64,000 nt of DNA from the NCBI GenBank assembly GCA_030268105.1, contig BSDZ01000011.1:1116001-1180000 (forward strand), read 5' to 3'. This stretch comes from Volvox africanus (Eukaryota; Chlorophyta; Chlorophyceae; Chlamydomonadales; Volvocaceae). Within the stretch, counting starts at the first letter, position 1. Every line of letters begins with the position of its first letter. The notes under the pieces were generated by a model. It was not told the origin of the DNA, did no database searches, and saw nothing but the letters and a program-made list of their open reading frames with translations. Below, piece after piece: positions 23,882 through 34,600 of the stretch. Made by a program: the position numbers and the translations under genes.

Positions 23882-25251
23882 GGTCCAGAAGCAATTTCCT
23901 CCGATGCCTTGCTCGCCTGGCTTCTCCCTGTGGGTGATGGCGAACCTAATTGATTTATTTGCTCTGACGTGTATCAAGAAGCAGGAGCAAAATATGAATA
24001 CTATTGGAAGCACTTGTATATCAAATATTTATACAACATTAACAATACTGATTTTGCGAAGGCGAAAGCCCTTTCAACCGTGTACATGATGGTTCTGGAG
24101 CAGGAATCAAGAATAATTCACAGTCCGATGTAGCTACATGAACGCAATTGTGATCAATCTTAGCATACATCTTATAGTGAATAATGAAACAAATCAATTT
24201 AGTAAGAACGGGGAGGAAGTGAATCGAAGGCGAGCGTGCGCGTGTGGAAGAGAAGGCAGGGAAGACAGCGCTAAAACAGCAATAATACTTGGAAGCCCAT
24301 CAAGGACATGAGGAACAGTGTACTACAAGATTTAACGCAGGGAAATGTTCACCTCATCGTATCATCCTTGTACAGGCTTGTACCAGCCTCCCAGCGTCCT
24401 ACCAAGACGAACCCTGACGAACACAGCTACTCCCTACAACAAACCCTGTTTGGTTGAGGATGAGGACCTATGATGATCTCTTGCCCCACGCACCATACCA
24501 GAAATTTACGGAGTCCTTTAGGGCAGGAGATGCAAACGAAGTACTAATAGTACATATCAGATATAGGATGGATGTCTGATAACCTAGCAAACCGTAGCTG
24601 CCCTGGAGGCTAGTCGTATTGGCGCCGTCAAAACCACCTGCCCTTCCCCCACCCCACCCCGCCATACCCAGGATCACCCAACCATACTGGTGCATACCTG
24701 TGCATACTGGTGCCACACTTTGGTCTTGCATGCCATTACGAATATCCCACGGTTCAGAATTTCTGTTTGCTTGAATCTTACCTCCTGCAAGTAAGTCGCC
24801 TGCACCTCCCCCGCGCCCTGGGTAGGTCAGGTGCCCTTTTCATCTGTCGTCCTATACGACAATATGGCCAGCAAAGCTATCCAACAAGCCAACTAGGTCT
24901 CCCGGTCAAGTGTCGGACTCTACATGGGACTAAGCGATACGTGGGATCCCACGTGGGCGCCACGAAGTAAACTGATCTTACAAAGAGCATCGGTTCCAAT
25001 CTTATATAGTTTTGGTAAACCACTATGTGTGGGACACCAGTATACGTGGGACACCACTATATGTGGGACACCACGTAAAATGAGGTCGACGCAAAGCAGC
25101 CTACTGGTATTGCCTGGGGACCTCATACCGAATCCGGCCACATGTGGGTGGTATGTCCAGCTGGCCCCTCCCGCTCCCCCTCTACTTCCCCGCCACTCCC
25201 CCCTCCCCGCCACTCCCCCCTCCCTGCCACTCCCCCTTCCCCCGCACTTAG
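23882..25251. other. Intergenic region between divergent genes; possible unresolved upstream exons
   Basis: This is the 5' region of the coiled-coil gene (minus) and of the small gene at 25252 (plus). Around 24460-24540 the plus strand reads MRTYDDLLPHAPYQKFTESF in an open frame, and a strong donor (CTGCAA|GTAAGT) sits near 24790. Neither could be joined in phase to the exon at 25252. Three tandem copies of a GTGGGACACCA unit lie at 25025-25076. Confidence 0.35.
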
Positions 25252-26281
25252 GCTCCTTGCGGAGCTAGAGCCTGGTTCGTTCCGCTCCCTGTGGCGGGCC
25301 AGCATGGCGAGGTACGTCCTGGACGAGGCACGCAGTCTGGAGATCTTCGCGGACACGAGTGTGTGTGGGGATTTCCCCAGCCAGCCCGGAGAGGTGCGGC
25401 ACGCAGGGCCGCGAGGGGCGGGGCAATGCTGCGGAGGGGCGGGGAGGGGGCAAGAAGGTGTATTTGCAGCCGTTGACTGTTCCTTCATCGCTTCAACTCG
25501 CCCTGTTCCGCCGTCCTCCGCCTCTCCGTCCTGCCCTCCTCCCAGGTGTTCACGTACGACGGCTGCTGCGAGAGCTTTCAGCTCCACGTTAGGGAGGGAG
25601 TCACATTGGAGCGGGTAATCAGCAGCAACGGGGGGGGTTGAAGTATGGTGCCTGGTGTCTTAGCCGAGGCTTCCTCAGTGCCTTCCACCGCCCCTTCTTC
25701 CGGACGGCGAAGGGACCGGGGCTGATGAAGGGGGCGGCAGCAGTGGGGGAGGTAGCGCGGGTAGGTCGTAGCTGGGAGATGCCGTACCTCCACGAATCTA
25801 CAGCCAGATATATACCGCTGGCAGGTGCGCGCGCGCGCGCACGCGTGTGTGTGTGTGTGTGTGTGTTGTGCGATGTCCGAATTCTCGCACTGCGGCTCAC
25901 CCGCTGAAGAGGGGCTCCGGGCCCCTTCGCGGTGGAGGTGTCCGCACAGACCTGGGGGGAGAGTCCGTGTTGTGACCCACCCACTGACCCACCCACTGAC
26001 CCACCCGCTTACCTGGTGCTGTAGAGCCCCGAGCCGCGTCCCACTTCCCGTGCGCCCGCAACCTCTTCCCCTTTCTCACACACCTCGCTGTTGAGCGGTC
26101 ACTACCTTCCCCTTTTGCCCGCCTGTCTGTCTGTCCCTTCTCAGGTCCCCTGGACCGATGGTGCGACCCGCTGTACGGCCGTCTGCGCGTCCAGCTGGCT
26201 CTCACCCCGCTCAGCCATGATGTGGGTGCGGACTTGCAGGTGCTGTACCCGGACGAACCGGATGCGGGAGCCAATGACTAG
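25252..26281 (+). CDS. Hypothetical protein, four 3' exons (5' end uncertain)
   Basis: Exons: 25252-25393, 25546-25614, 25679-25760, 26145-26281, with matching phases. From the internal ATG at 25304 they give 378 nt and 125 residues. The frame is also open upstream through LRLLAELEPGSFRSLWRASM to a TTAG acceptor at 25250-25251, and beyond it through a CCCCTCC-rich tract to an ATG at 25142. The true start is therefore unresolved. Conserved-looking segments are ARYVLDEARSLEIFADTSV, VFTYDGCCESFQLHVREGV and WCDPLYGRLRVQLALTPLS; residues in between are Pro/Gly-rich. No family is recognised. The last intron carries GCGCGC/GTGTGT microsatellite DNA and a CCCACTGACCCA triplication. TGTAA lies 65 bases after the stop, which supports the 3' end. 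Confidence 0.6.
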
Positions 26282-26309
26282 TTCGACGACGGGGACAAGG
26301 GGGAGTTAG

Positions 26310-26343
26310 AGGGGGACCCTAAACCCTAAAAACCCTAAAACCT
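26310..26343 (-). repeat. Interstitial telomere-like repeat (CCCTAAA/CCCTAAAA)
   Basis: Three adjacent units of ACCCTAAA to AACCCTAAAA follow the stop of the preceding gene, inside its probable 3' UTR. The units resemble the TTTTAGGG/TTTAGGG telomere types of green algae and plants. Confidence 0.65.
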
Positions 26344-26345
26344 GG

Positions 26346-26350
26346 TGTAA
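26346..26350 (+). terminator. TGTAA poly(A) signal of the four-exon gene
   Basis: TGTAA occurs 65 bases past the TAG stop at 26279-26281, just after a short telomere-like array. Confidence 0.55.
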
Positions 26351-26944
26351 TTCACCTCACCATTTAATAGGTTAATCCAAATATAATGGATCTGAACAGT
26401 ACCAGCCTTACAGGCCCTATCCTGTGAAACCGCAATTCTTTGGAACCAGAGGATTAAAAGAAAGCGGATTCTGGCTTGAGATTCATAACAAATAATTTTA
26501 ACAATGTATGCAAGCTATGAAAGGTCGTCGTAAGACAGCAACAAAATTTCGGTCGGTCTGCGATAGGTAACGCGCTCCGAGACTCACCGATACTTTAAAC
26601 ATGTGTACAATTCACCTCTAAAGAGAGCGGAGAATTGTATTTGCAATCAATGGCATTATTTGTCTGACCTTTTCTTTTCGTAACTAGTATCATATATGTA
26701 GTGGAATCGCTCATCACTTACACTTCTGCCTGATTTCTGCCTTCGCTAGTGAATCTTCAAGTTATGCTGCATCCATTCGCAGACGGATCGTTTTTCGTTT
26801 TTTACTTACCACATGATGAATCAAAACATCGGCCGTTCCTGTGCCGTTAATTGATCTTCCAAAGCGAGAGCGGAATTCATCACTACCGCGGTCCGCCATC
26901 GTCATCGTAAATTTTCTGCAACGTTGCATTTTACTTCAAGGAAC
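26351..26944. other. Intergenic region / promoter of the two-exon gene
   Basis: About 600 AT-rich bases without a credible open frame. They contain the 5' region of the gene starting at 26945. Confidence 0.45.
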
Positions 26945-27462
26945 ATGACTAGTCCAGGAGCATTGAATATTATCCCGAAGTGCCTGCCATGGGTGTTCTC
27001 CGCCAGGACGCTAGGATCAGCGCTTTCGCAAGGGGACTTTGCTGTTGCCGTCCAGCAAAGTTGGAGTACAAGATCGTACGCAACGCAAGGTGAGCTACGG
27101 TCGCGCCGTACATGTCGAGCTGGGCCACCCGCTCCACGCTGCCAACACCCACCGCAGGTGAGGAAGGCATATCAGAAACACGGCGCGTCTTCCGCCGGCC
27201 CATGCGATACGGCTCTAAGCTCGCAATTCGAGATCCGGGCCGTTTCCAGCGAATGAAGGCCATTCTGGGTTATCCGGATGACACCTCACCGGGCAAAGTG
27301 GACCGCGTGACGATAAGTACGCTGCAGACCATGAAGTATCTGATGTCGGGGAGCGAAAATCTGGGCTTACTTCAGGGCATGGCCAGCTATAAAGTTACAA
27401 CCTTGAACCGGGAACTGTTGCCCCTGCTGGATAGAACGGAGGCGCTGCTCAGGGGCAAATAA
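26945..27462 (+). CDS. Probable mitochondrial protein of unknown function, two exons
   Basis: Exons 26945-27089 and 27158-27462 (450 nt, 149 residues). The intron of 68 bases is GTGAGC..CCGCAG and phase 1. Residues 1-48 (MTSPGALNIIPKCLPWVFSA then RTLG...WSTRSYATQ) look like a mitochondrial presequence, with the ending RSYATQ resembling a processing site. The mature part is basic, then helical: RRPMRYGSKLAIRDPGRFQR, KVDRVTISTLQTMKYLMSGS, LLQGMASYKVTTLNRELLPL. No domain or catalytic motif is recognised; small subunits of algal respiratory complexes or mitoribosomes have similar size and shape, but that is only a guess. The nearest TGTAA is at 27699-27703. Confidence 0.7.
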
Positions 27463-28418
27463 CATACCGGCGGATGGCAGCTGCGGGTACAGGGAACGGG
27501 CTACGCGTCACCCTATGGGGCCTCCCAACGGACATGCAGGGAGAGGAAGGCAGGACCATTCATGCATCACGGGGAAAGGTGTAAGCGCTTTAGCATGACA
27601 GCTTGGTTTGGATCTTCTCACCATTTATAGGAAGATTGCGACAATGGCGACTATGGCGACTATGGCGTGGCGGCTGACTTCCTTCTGGTCGTGTTCTTGT
27701 AAGAAATGGTCCACGTGCGCTTAACATTCGTCTGGACGAATGTTAATTGTGGACGTGACTGGCATCGGGCCGCAACCTTTATGTGGACGATTTGTTTAAG
27801 TTGTTTTAGTTGCGCTGTGCACAGGAGGGGCTTCTGTAATGACCTCGAGGTACCTTCAGTGTGAGGGCAAGCTTGCATATGGCACTGGGTTGCGCACATT
27901 CCAACCAGCAACCGATGTTCCGATTATTTGCCAGAGTTCAGCTTGTGAGGAGCAGCCATACTAAAATTGCAGAATCACGACACTCGATGTAATGGGTCAG
28001 CTTTGCCAACCTTAAACAGTATTGCCTGGTTTATTTTGCTGCTTTACCTGGTGACATGGGCACCCAAACAGTTATTATGAGATTGTGGACAGATACGACA
28101 GGGACATGACAATGGTATCGAGTTGTATATCACGTGTGTATGTGTGTGTGGTTGTGCACGAGATATCAAAGGATGCAGTTATCATACCATACTTCTGACT
28201 ATGCCTGGCAATCACCATATTAGGAATTCAGGTTTGTTCTGGGGGATTGGGGTGCGGCCTTCCCTGGTTTCACATTTTTTATTGTTTCAGGGGGTCCAAT
28301 GAGGGTAAATTGACATCAGAAAGATTACAACTTTACCAGCGCAGTCCCGTTCACCCCACTCGCGTCACTTCCAACCCACTACCCGTCAATCGTTCCGACA
28401 GATCGGTGCTGCTATGGG
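27463..28418. other. Intergenic region between convergent genes
   Basis: Holds the 3' ends of the two-exon gene (TGTAA at 27699) and of the DUF202-like gene (TGTAA on the minus strand at 28325). A short TGTGTATGTGTGTGTG microsatellite lies near 28135. No other gene seen. Confidence 0.5.
28325..28329 (-). terminator. TGTAA poly(A) signal of the DUF202-like gene
   Basis: TTACA on the plus strand is TGTAA on the gene strand, 90 bases beyond the stop codon. Confidence 0.5.
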
Positions 28419-29539
28419 CTAAACTCTCCCTCCTATACCATCGCATTTGAACAACCGGAGCAAAGCAGCCGCCAGCACCACCATCATGACCCCCGACATA
28501 ACCCCAGTCAGTATACGGGGAAGCCACCGGCTGGCCCAGTCAGGACTATCGGAGCCTACACCGGTCCTGCGGCAGCACACCCACATGGCAATAATGGAAG
28601 ATGGATGTACCGAACATTGGCGCCCCAATAAACTGACGTCCATGTCAGGCACAGCGGAACAGGGCAATGAAACAGTTGACATGCTGTAACCTGGATTGCG
28701 GATTCCACCATCTAGGTTTTAGGACTCTGCAGGTACTTGATGCCACCGCGCAGGCTGCTCGATCTCACCAGTCATGGCCCGATCCAACATTAGTGCTCGT
28801 TAAGTTGCGTGACTGGTAAGAGGAATGTCGCCGCGGCATACTCTTCCTTCTTCGGCTTTCCCGTCGACAACACCATTTTGCATGAAATGCAACTAATTGC
28901 TGTGTTTTTTCAGTGCAAGCAATGGAAAAGACACACACACCTGATCATGTGGGCTCGCTTGAGAAAGTTGCGACCTGCGGTAGCGGCAATCCCTGCTGCT
29001 AACAGCAGTAGTGCCGTAGAGGTCGCCTTGAGCAGCAGTAGGCGGTGCATCTGGCCGGGCGTCTCAGCCTTGCGCACCATGTCAATTCCCTGGTACGCCG
29101 CCAGACCTGAGTAAAAGCCCCGGGCGAGACGCCAGCTGTGAGCAGCAGCAACAAAAGCAGCAGCCAGGAGTCCTTAGCCAGCGCTTGCATGCCGACGGAC
29201 TCTCATGCCTGCTAGCTTCTATAAGCGTGTTTCCATGCATTTTGCCGTGGGCCCATGGTAATGGTATTGCCATTTGTGGGTACGGCGTGACTGGGAGGCC
29301 GTGCATAGATTGACGGCGCTGGCCTGGGTAGAAGGCAGCGCATTACCTCATTCCTTAACAACCTCTGGTTAGCTAGGCGGTTAATGCACGATCTGGGTCC
29401 AAGCTTGCGTACTGCCCCCACCTGAGACGGCCGCTCCGATACCGCCTATTAGCACCGCCTGGCACATCCAGGTTAGGAATGTGCGCTCGTTCGCTGCGTT
29501 CATCCATGGAGTGGCCGAGACCGGCCCAGGCGAGACCAT
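28419..29539 (-). CDS. DUF202 / VTC1-like three-span membrane protein, three exons
   Basis: Exons on the minus strand: 29539-29422, 29106-28941, 28566-28419 (432 nt, 143 residues). Phases 1 and 2 match at the junctions. The N-terminus leads into NAANERTFLTWMCQAVLIGG, which carries the N-E-R-T-F-L-x-W signature of DUF202 proteins, including the VTC1 subunit of the vacuolar polyphosphate polymerase. Three hydrophobic spans are visible: about residues 22-42 (WMCQAVLIGGIGAAVSGLAA), 65-84 (LLLLKATSTALLLLAAGIAA) and 112-134 (ILTGVMSGVMMVVLAAALLR). In algae VTC proteins act in acidocalcisomes; whether this one does is inferred from the motif only. It has no SPX or polymerase domain, as expected for a VTC1-type subunit. 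Bacterial-type YidH-like DUF202 proteins are the alternative assignment. Confidence 0.75.
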
Positions 29540-31622
29540 TGCAGGGGATAAGCAGGGTTTCCACCAAACACGCCACGCTATCCTAACTAAATCCTCACTT
29601 TGACAAAACTAAAAATTCGGCTGACACCGACGAAAACTGTATGCGTATCCAACTTTGATGGATCTCACCGAGGTTAACCTTAACATCAATCCGCAGCGTG
29701 GGTGCCGCTCCCGGGGCCATAGTAATAGTGTTAAACTCAGGGCAACTCGACGGAAACTAGGAGTCAGCGGGCGAAACGCTCAACCTAGGTGGGCTTGTCC
29801 ACCATACTGGAACGGTTGCAAAACAGGTTTATACCTGTACACCAGATAATTTGCTTACATAGAGATATTACTTGTCACTGAAATTCAATATCTCACAACC
29901 TGGAAGTTTGCGTATGACCCCTGGGTCGTGGGGATGAAGCCTCAACCCCGTTCTTCTCCTTTTGCTAAGCATTACAATTGTTGTTGTACTATTTGTTCTT
30001 TATGAGCGACACGATTTTTATGGCTCTGATAATAGGATTATAGTTTTTATCGGCTCGTCAGGGCTAGTCTGTTGCTAGCCCCGAAGCTGACCGAATTGTG
30101 TCGAAATACTACAAGCCATCAGAGGTCGGTGTCGCTTCCACATCATATCTGCTCTGACCTTTTCGTACAACATCCCCCTGCAGCCTGTACAGACATTTCC
30201 TCCCTCTGTGCGATTGCCCAATCATATGCATTACGTATTTCCTTCTCATTTTGTCACCCGACGTTATCCCTGAACTCGGGACTGCGCAAGCAGGGAGCAG
30301 GCGGCCACGTGCTGGTAACGATAGTTCTGGTATACAGCACGAAGACAGACGTATAACTTCGATGCATTTTATGTTGCAGCTCAACGTCTTGAACTTCACA
30401 AGTCTCAAACGTTCACAGGAATGTGTAAGGCAAAATGAGCCGGGAAGCTATATGGATCATGAGTTTTCAAATAAGATTAGGAGAAACGAGTAAACCCAGC
30501 AAACATAAAAACATTACGTCTACATGGCTTGCAAGGCCAAGAGCCAAAAGACTCCTTGAAACCTTGAACTCAAAACGATGAGCCAGTGGAAATGTTCAAA
30601 GATGGAGAATAAACTGAATGTTAGGTTGACTCATGTTCGGTCGGGGACCTAGGGCGTCCACAGCCTATCTCAAAACGTTTCACAAAAAAGCTAACAGGTA
30701 AATATTGAATTAAGAATTGTACGATGCACTGATCGGCGACAACGTGTCCTCAACGGGCTGAGGAGATGGAAATCAACCTTACCAAAAGGCCAACTAACTT
30801 CATATATATGAAATCGAAGATGATAATAAACTCGTGTGAAATGAACGTCACTTAAGGCAGGAGTTGCGGGAAATGGTGCCAAGCTTGAACGGAGAATATA
30901 TCAGATTTCATGATCCTGGATAGCGTTTATTGGCTAAACAAGATACACGTAAGAACGGAGGAATGATACGCTTGTGTAGTTTCGGCCAGGCCCTTTCAGC
31001 CGACGGAATAACTTTCTTCATATTTATTCTTTATTACGCTCCTCGGTTTCCTTCTTTTTCTTTAATCATGTCTACTTTAAATTCTAGCAGTCCATTCAGC
31101 CTCGTGGCTTGTACGAACCTTACGAGCTGACAATGATATCCAAATGGAGGTGTGGTGCACCTGCTTCTTATAAAAACAACATGGATCTACATGCATAATC
31201 TGAAACACAACTTCGCATGCCATCGCCTGAGCGCCTGCATGCCAGTTTGTCGACCGGATGTCGTATAGGTCGACTGGTTCCTCAACCCATAGTTGATGAT
31301 ATATTTGTTCAACCTGATAGCGAATAACACAACTGTGAAGTGGGCGCACTCTGCTATTGTTTTAAGAAGTTTATTTAAGCCATGAAAGTTATTTTCCGAT
31401 TTCCTCAGCTTACAATATGTTTTACTTGCAAAAAACATGAAGAAATTAATTATGTCAATATATTACTTCATTAATAGATTGAGAAAGCAAACAGGCTGCA
31501 AAACCACTTGTAAAACGACAACAGCTGTGTCCTTGGTAGCCACAATCTGCATTATAACCTTGCGATACCCACCCGTAACCCAGGGCAACATTTGAGCACC
31601 TGGACCTAAAGACGTTGCTGAC
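29540..31622. other. Intergenic region between divergent genes, nothing recognised
   Basis: About 2.1 kb of AT-richer sequence carrying the 5' regions of the DUF202-like gene (minus) and the RING-H2 gene (plus). Only short open frames occur, with no repeats or exon signals that could be assembled. Confidence 0.5.
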
Positions 31623-34600
31623 ATGGGCGTTGTTAAGGTTGCTGTGGCTTTGGTGATTGTGTACACCGGCTTCCGTGTTGCGGAAACAAGTCTACACAGG
31701 ATTACTGATGCCTTCACCGCATCTCAGCTAATGGTCCTTGCAGTAGGGAAGGTTGCAGACGTGCTATCGCATCCCCCCGGCTCTGTGGTGTACAGCGGCC
31801 CTCCCACGTTGTGGATTCGCGTCTGGAAGCTCTTGACTCTGGCGCCACTGCATGCCTTAATCAAGCCGGGCTCCTTCGCGCGCTCCTACGCGCTGTTGGT
31901 GGCCCCCGCCCTGATGGTGACTGCGGTGGCTTGCCTAGCCCTCCTGGTCAGAAGCAATTCAGCAGCGCAGCTTTTAGGAGCGTTTTTGAAGTGCTGGCGA
32001 GGCCTGCTGGCAGGGGGGGCATGTGCGGTGAGCGGTCATGCTCATATGGTAATATGCAGCAGTGTACACACATACCTCACCTTTAATATGGCTGGGTTGG
32101 GCAGAGAAGTGGAGGCCGAGCCGCGGAGACTGGGACCTGGCTGCGGATTTCGTCAAGGGAGGCTGAAGGGGCCGCTTGATGAAAAGTCGGTCGAAAGCCC
32201 CCTCCCACACCTGCTACCTGTTATACACCTTTTACCCGCGATTCCTCGCGGCGGCCCTTTGCCGGTATAATTACAGGTCGCTACGCTCCTGTTGGATGAT
32301 GCGCTCCGCGCCTACGCCCTAGTAGGCCGCATGTTTCCTGCCATCTTGCGAGGCAGTGCCGCTATGCTGCTGGCGTTCTGCGGCTTGGTAGGGCTTCTGG
32401 GGCCGCCAGGTGGGATGCAGAATTACAAATACTGTTTCACGCCTACACACCTGAGGACACGTGACGAGCGCTACTGCAACTCCGTACACCAGTTATCATG
32501 TAATAATCGAAGACTTCGTTACATGTATTGAGCAGTGAGGAACACCTTCCCGCCAGAGCTTTAACCACCATAACCATCACCCAGCGACACAGGTCTATTT
32601 CGAGTCCACCATTTTTAGGACACTTCAACCGCCAAAACCAACGACCAACGACACTCCAACCGCACTACTACCCTCCCCCTTGTAGGGTCTGGTGGTTTCA
32701 GCTGTGAGCTGGTGAGGGGATGGCTACGGGCTCTTGGCCTTATGGCCGCAGCTGCCACTTCGGCCGTGGGTGGTGGCACGCTAATCTTGCACAGGAGCAG
32801 CAGCAGTGGCCAGAGCACAGCGCAGTCGGCGTCGGCGTCGTCTCTCTCAAGTGCGGCGCCGACGGCGACAGCAGTGACGGCGGCGGTCCGCCACATATCT
32901 CTCACGCAGGTGATGACACTGGCGTCATGACACACTGCGTGATCACTTCCTAGATGGCAAAGGGCACATACTCCCGGACTCGGTTCAGGACAGGATAAAT
33001 AAATAAATATGTATATAAATATATAAATAAGTATATAAATAAGTATATAAATATATGTCCTGACGCCTTTGTCCGAAAGAGACCGTCGGTTCCATCAACC
33101 AATGGAAAATGATCTTTACCATCCACATTCACGGCCCCGGACGTGCCTTGTGACAAGCCTTCCTCGACTACCCCCCGTAACGTGTCTGATCCCGTGTCCT
33201 TTCCCGTATGTGTCTGTGTCTGTGTGTCTGTGTGTGGTTGCTTGGCTGAAACGGAACCAGACCGCACGAAAGTCCTGTACGGCAGCACAAGTGTGTACAA
33301 CGTGCGTGTGCACCCAACTGAATCGTGTACATTCCCCACCCTCCGGATTCTATGTCCTTAGTTCCGGCTTCTAATATCGGCCTTGGCGGCTACCTAGTTT
33401 ACGTTCTCAACGTTTTCACCTTGGACGGGGCTACAGGTCGTCCTCCACCATATCGCAGTTAGCCATGCTTTACAGCAGCGCCTCTACGGCGGTATCATGT
33501 TCCGTTTATTCGACTTCCTTCCCTCCCTCCCTTTTTATTGAATGCCCATCCTCAGTCGGTCGAGCGGTTGTCGTTCCTGCTATACGGCAGCCTGCTCCTG
33601 CTGGCTGCCGCCGGCTTTGCCTCGGGCCTGACTGAGAGCGATTTCTTGAGGCGGCTGGGCTGGGCTGGGCTGCGGCTGCTACGACTGCAGCCGCTGCTCA
33701 AAGGGGCAAGATGGGCGATTCGATGCGTCCGAAACCTGCGCCTGCTGCGCTACCTTATCACCGCCATAGAATGGTGAGCGGGCTCATGGCAGGTTGCTTA
33801 TAAGGTTACTTTTTTGTTCAGCGCGCGTATTCAAGGGGCAAAAAGCAAGTACGAGTACAGCGCGAGCAACAGCTGCCGACCGCAGAAGCTCTGTTGTGGT
33901 CACCGAGGAGCTTGAGTGCTGCTGCTGCTGGGGCGGTTTGGCTGTGGCCTTCCTATCCTGAGGGCCACACGGGGACGCTCAGTCCCGCAATCCGCTGCGT
34001 GCGTTGGAGTACCCACCCGCAGGCCCCCCAGACACACATACACACACACGCACACACGCATACACACAAAACCAACCGCTGAGGGGTGTACATCTGCAGG
34101 AAGATTACAGGGGCCACCAGGGGTATGCTGTGATGGCACAGCTAAGGACGAAGCGGCGCAGCGGAACCGCAGCAAATGTTCTGTTATGTGTGTTGCGTGC
34201 TGCTGGGTTGGGCGCGGTCATAGGTGTTTAGGTGTGTGCATAGGTTTGATACGGGCCATTGGTGATAACCTTTTGCACTGCTGCTGCCCTTGAAACGCAA
34301 CCGCTGCCGCCGCCTCGTGTTTACATGTGAAGGGCTGACGATGCGGTGGCCCCGCTGCTTGGGAGGAGCTTCCGAAGAGCAGCGGCTGCCATCTCGGCCT
34401 TGTTGGAGGTGTTGCGCTGGGGGCTGGCCTCGGTGGCATCACTGGCGCGAGGTGCGCCTGGAAACAGCATGCTCTGCACCGACATGCTCTTTTGTTGTTT
34501 CGTTGTTTCTGGAACCTGTTACGCGCATATGGATGGGCGTCTGCATGAGGGTCTGCATGTGTGACATGCGTGCAAGGGAGGAAGGTGCCCTAGTAGGGCA

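Noticed and set aside
24437..24560. Exon-like plus-strand stretch MRTYDDLLPHAPYQKFTESF
   Set aside because: It could not be joined in phase to the exon at 25252; kept only as a note.
33436..33490. Small candidate exon (VVLHHIAVSHALQQRLYG) in intron 3 of the RING-H2 gene
   Set aside because: Its ending phase does not fit the next exon at 33556; skipping it gives a model divisible by three.
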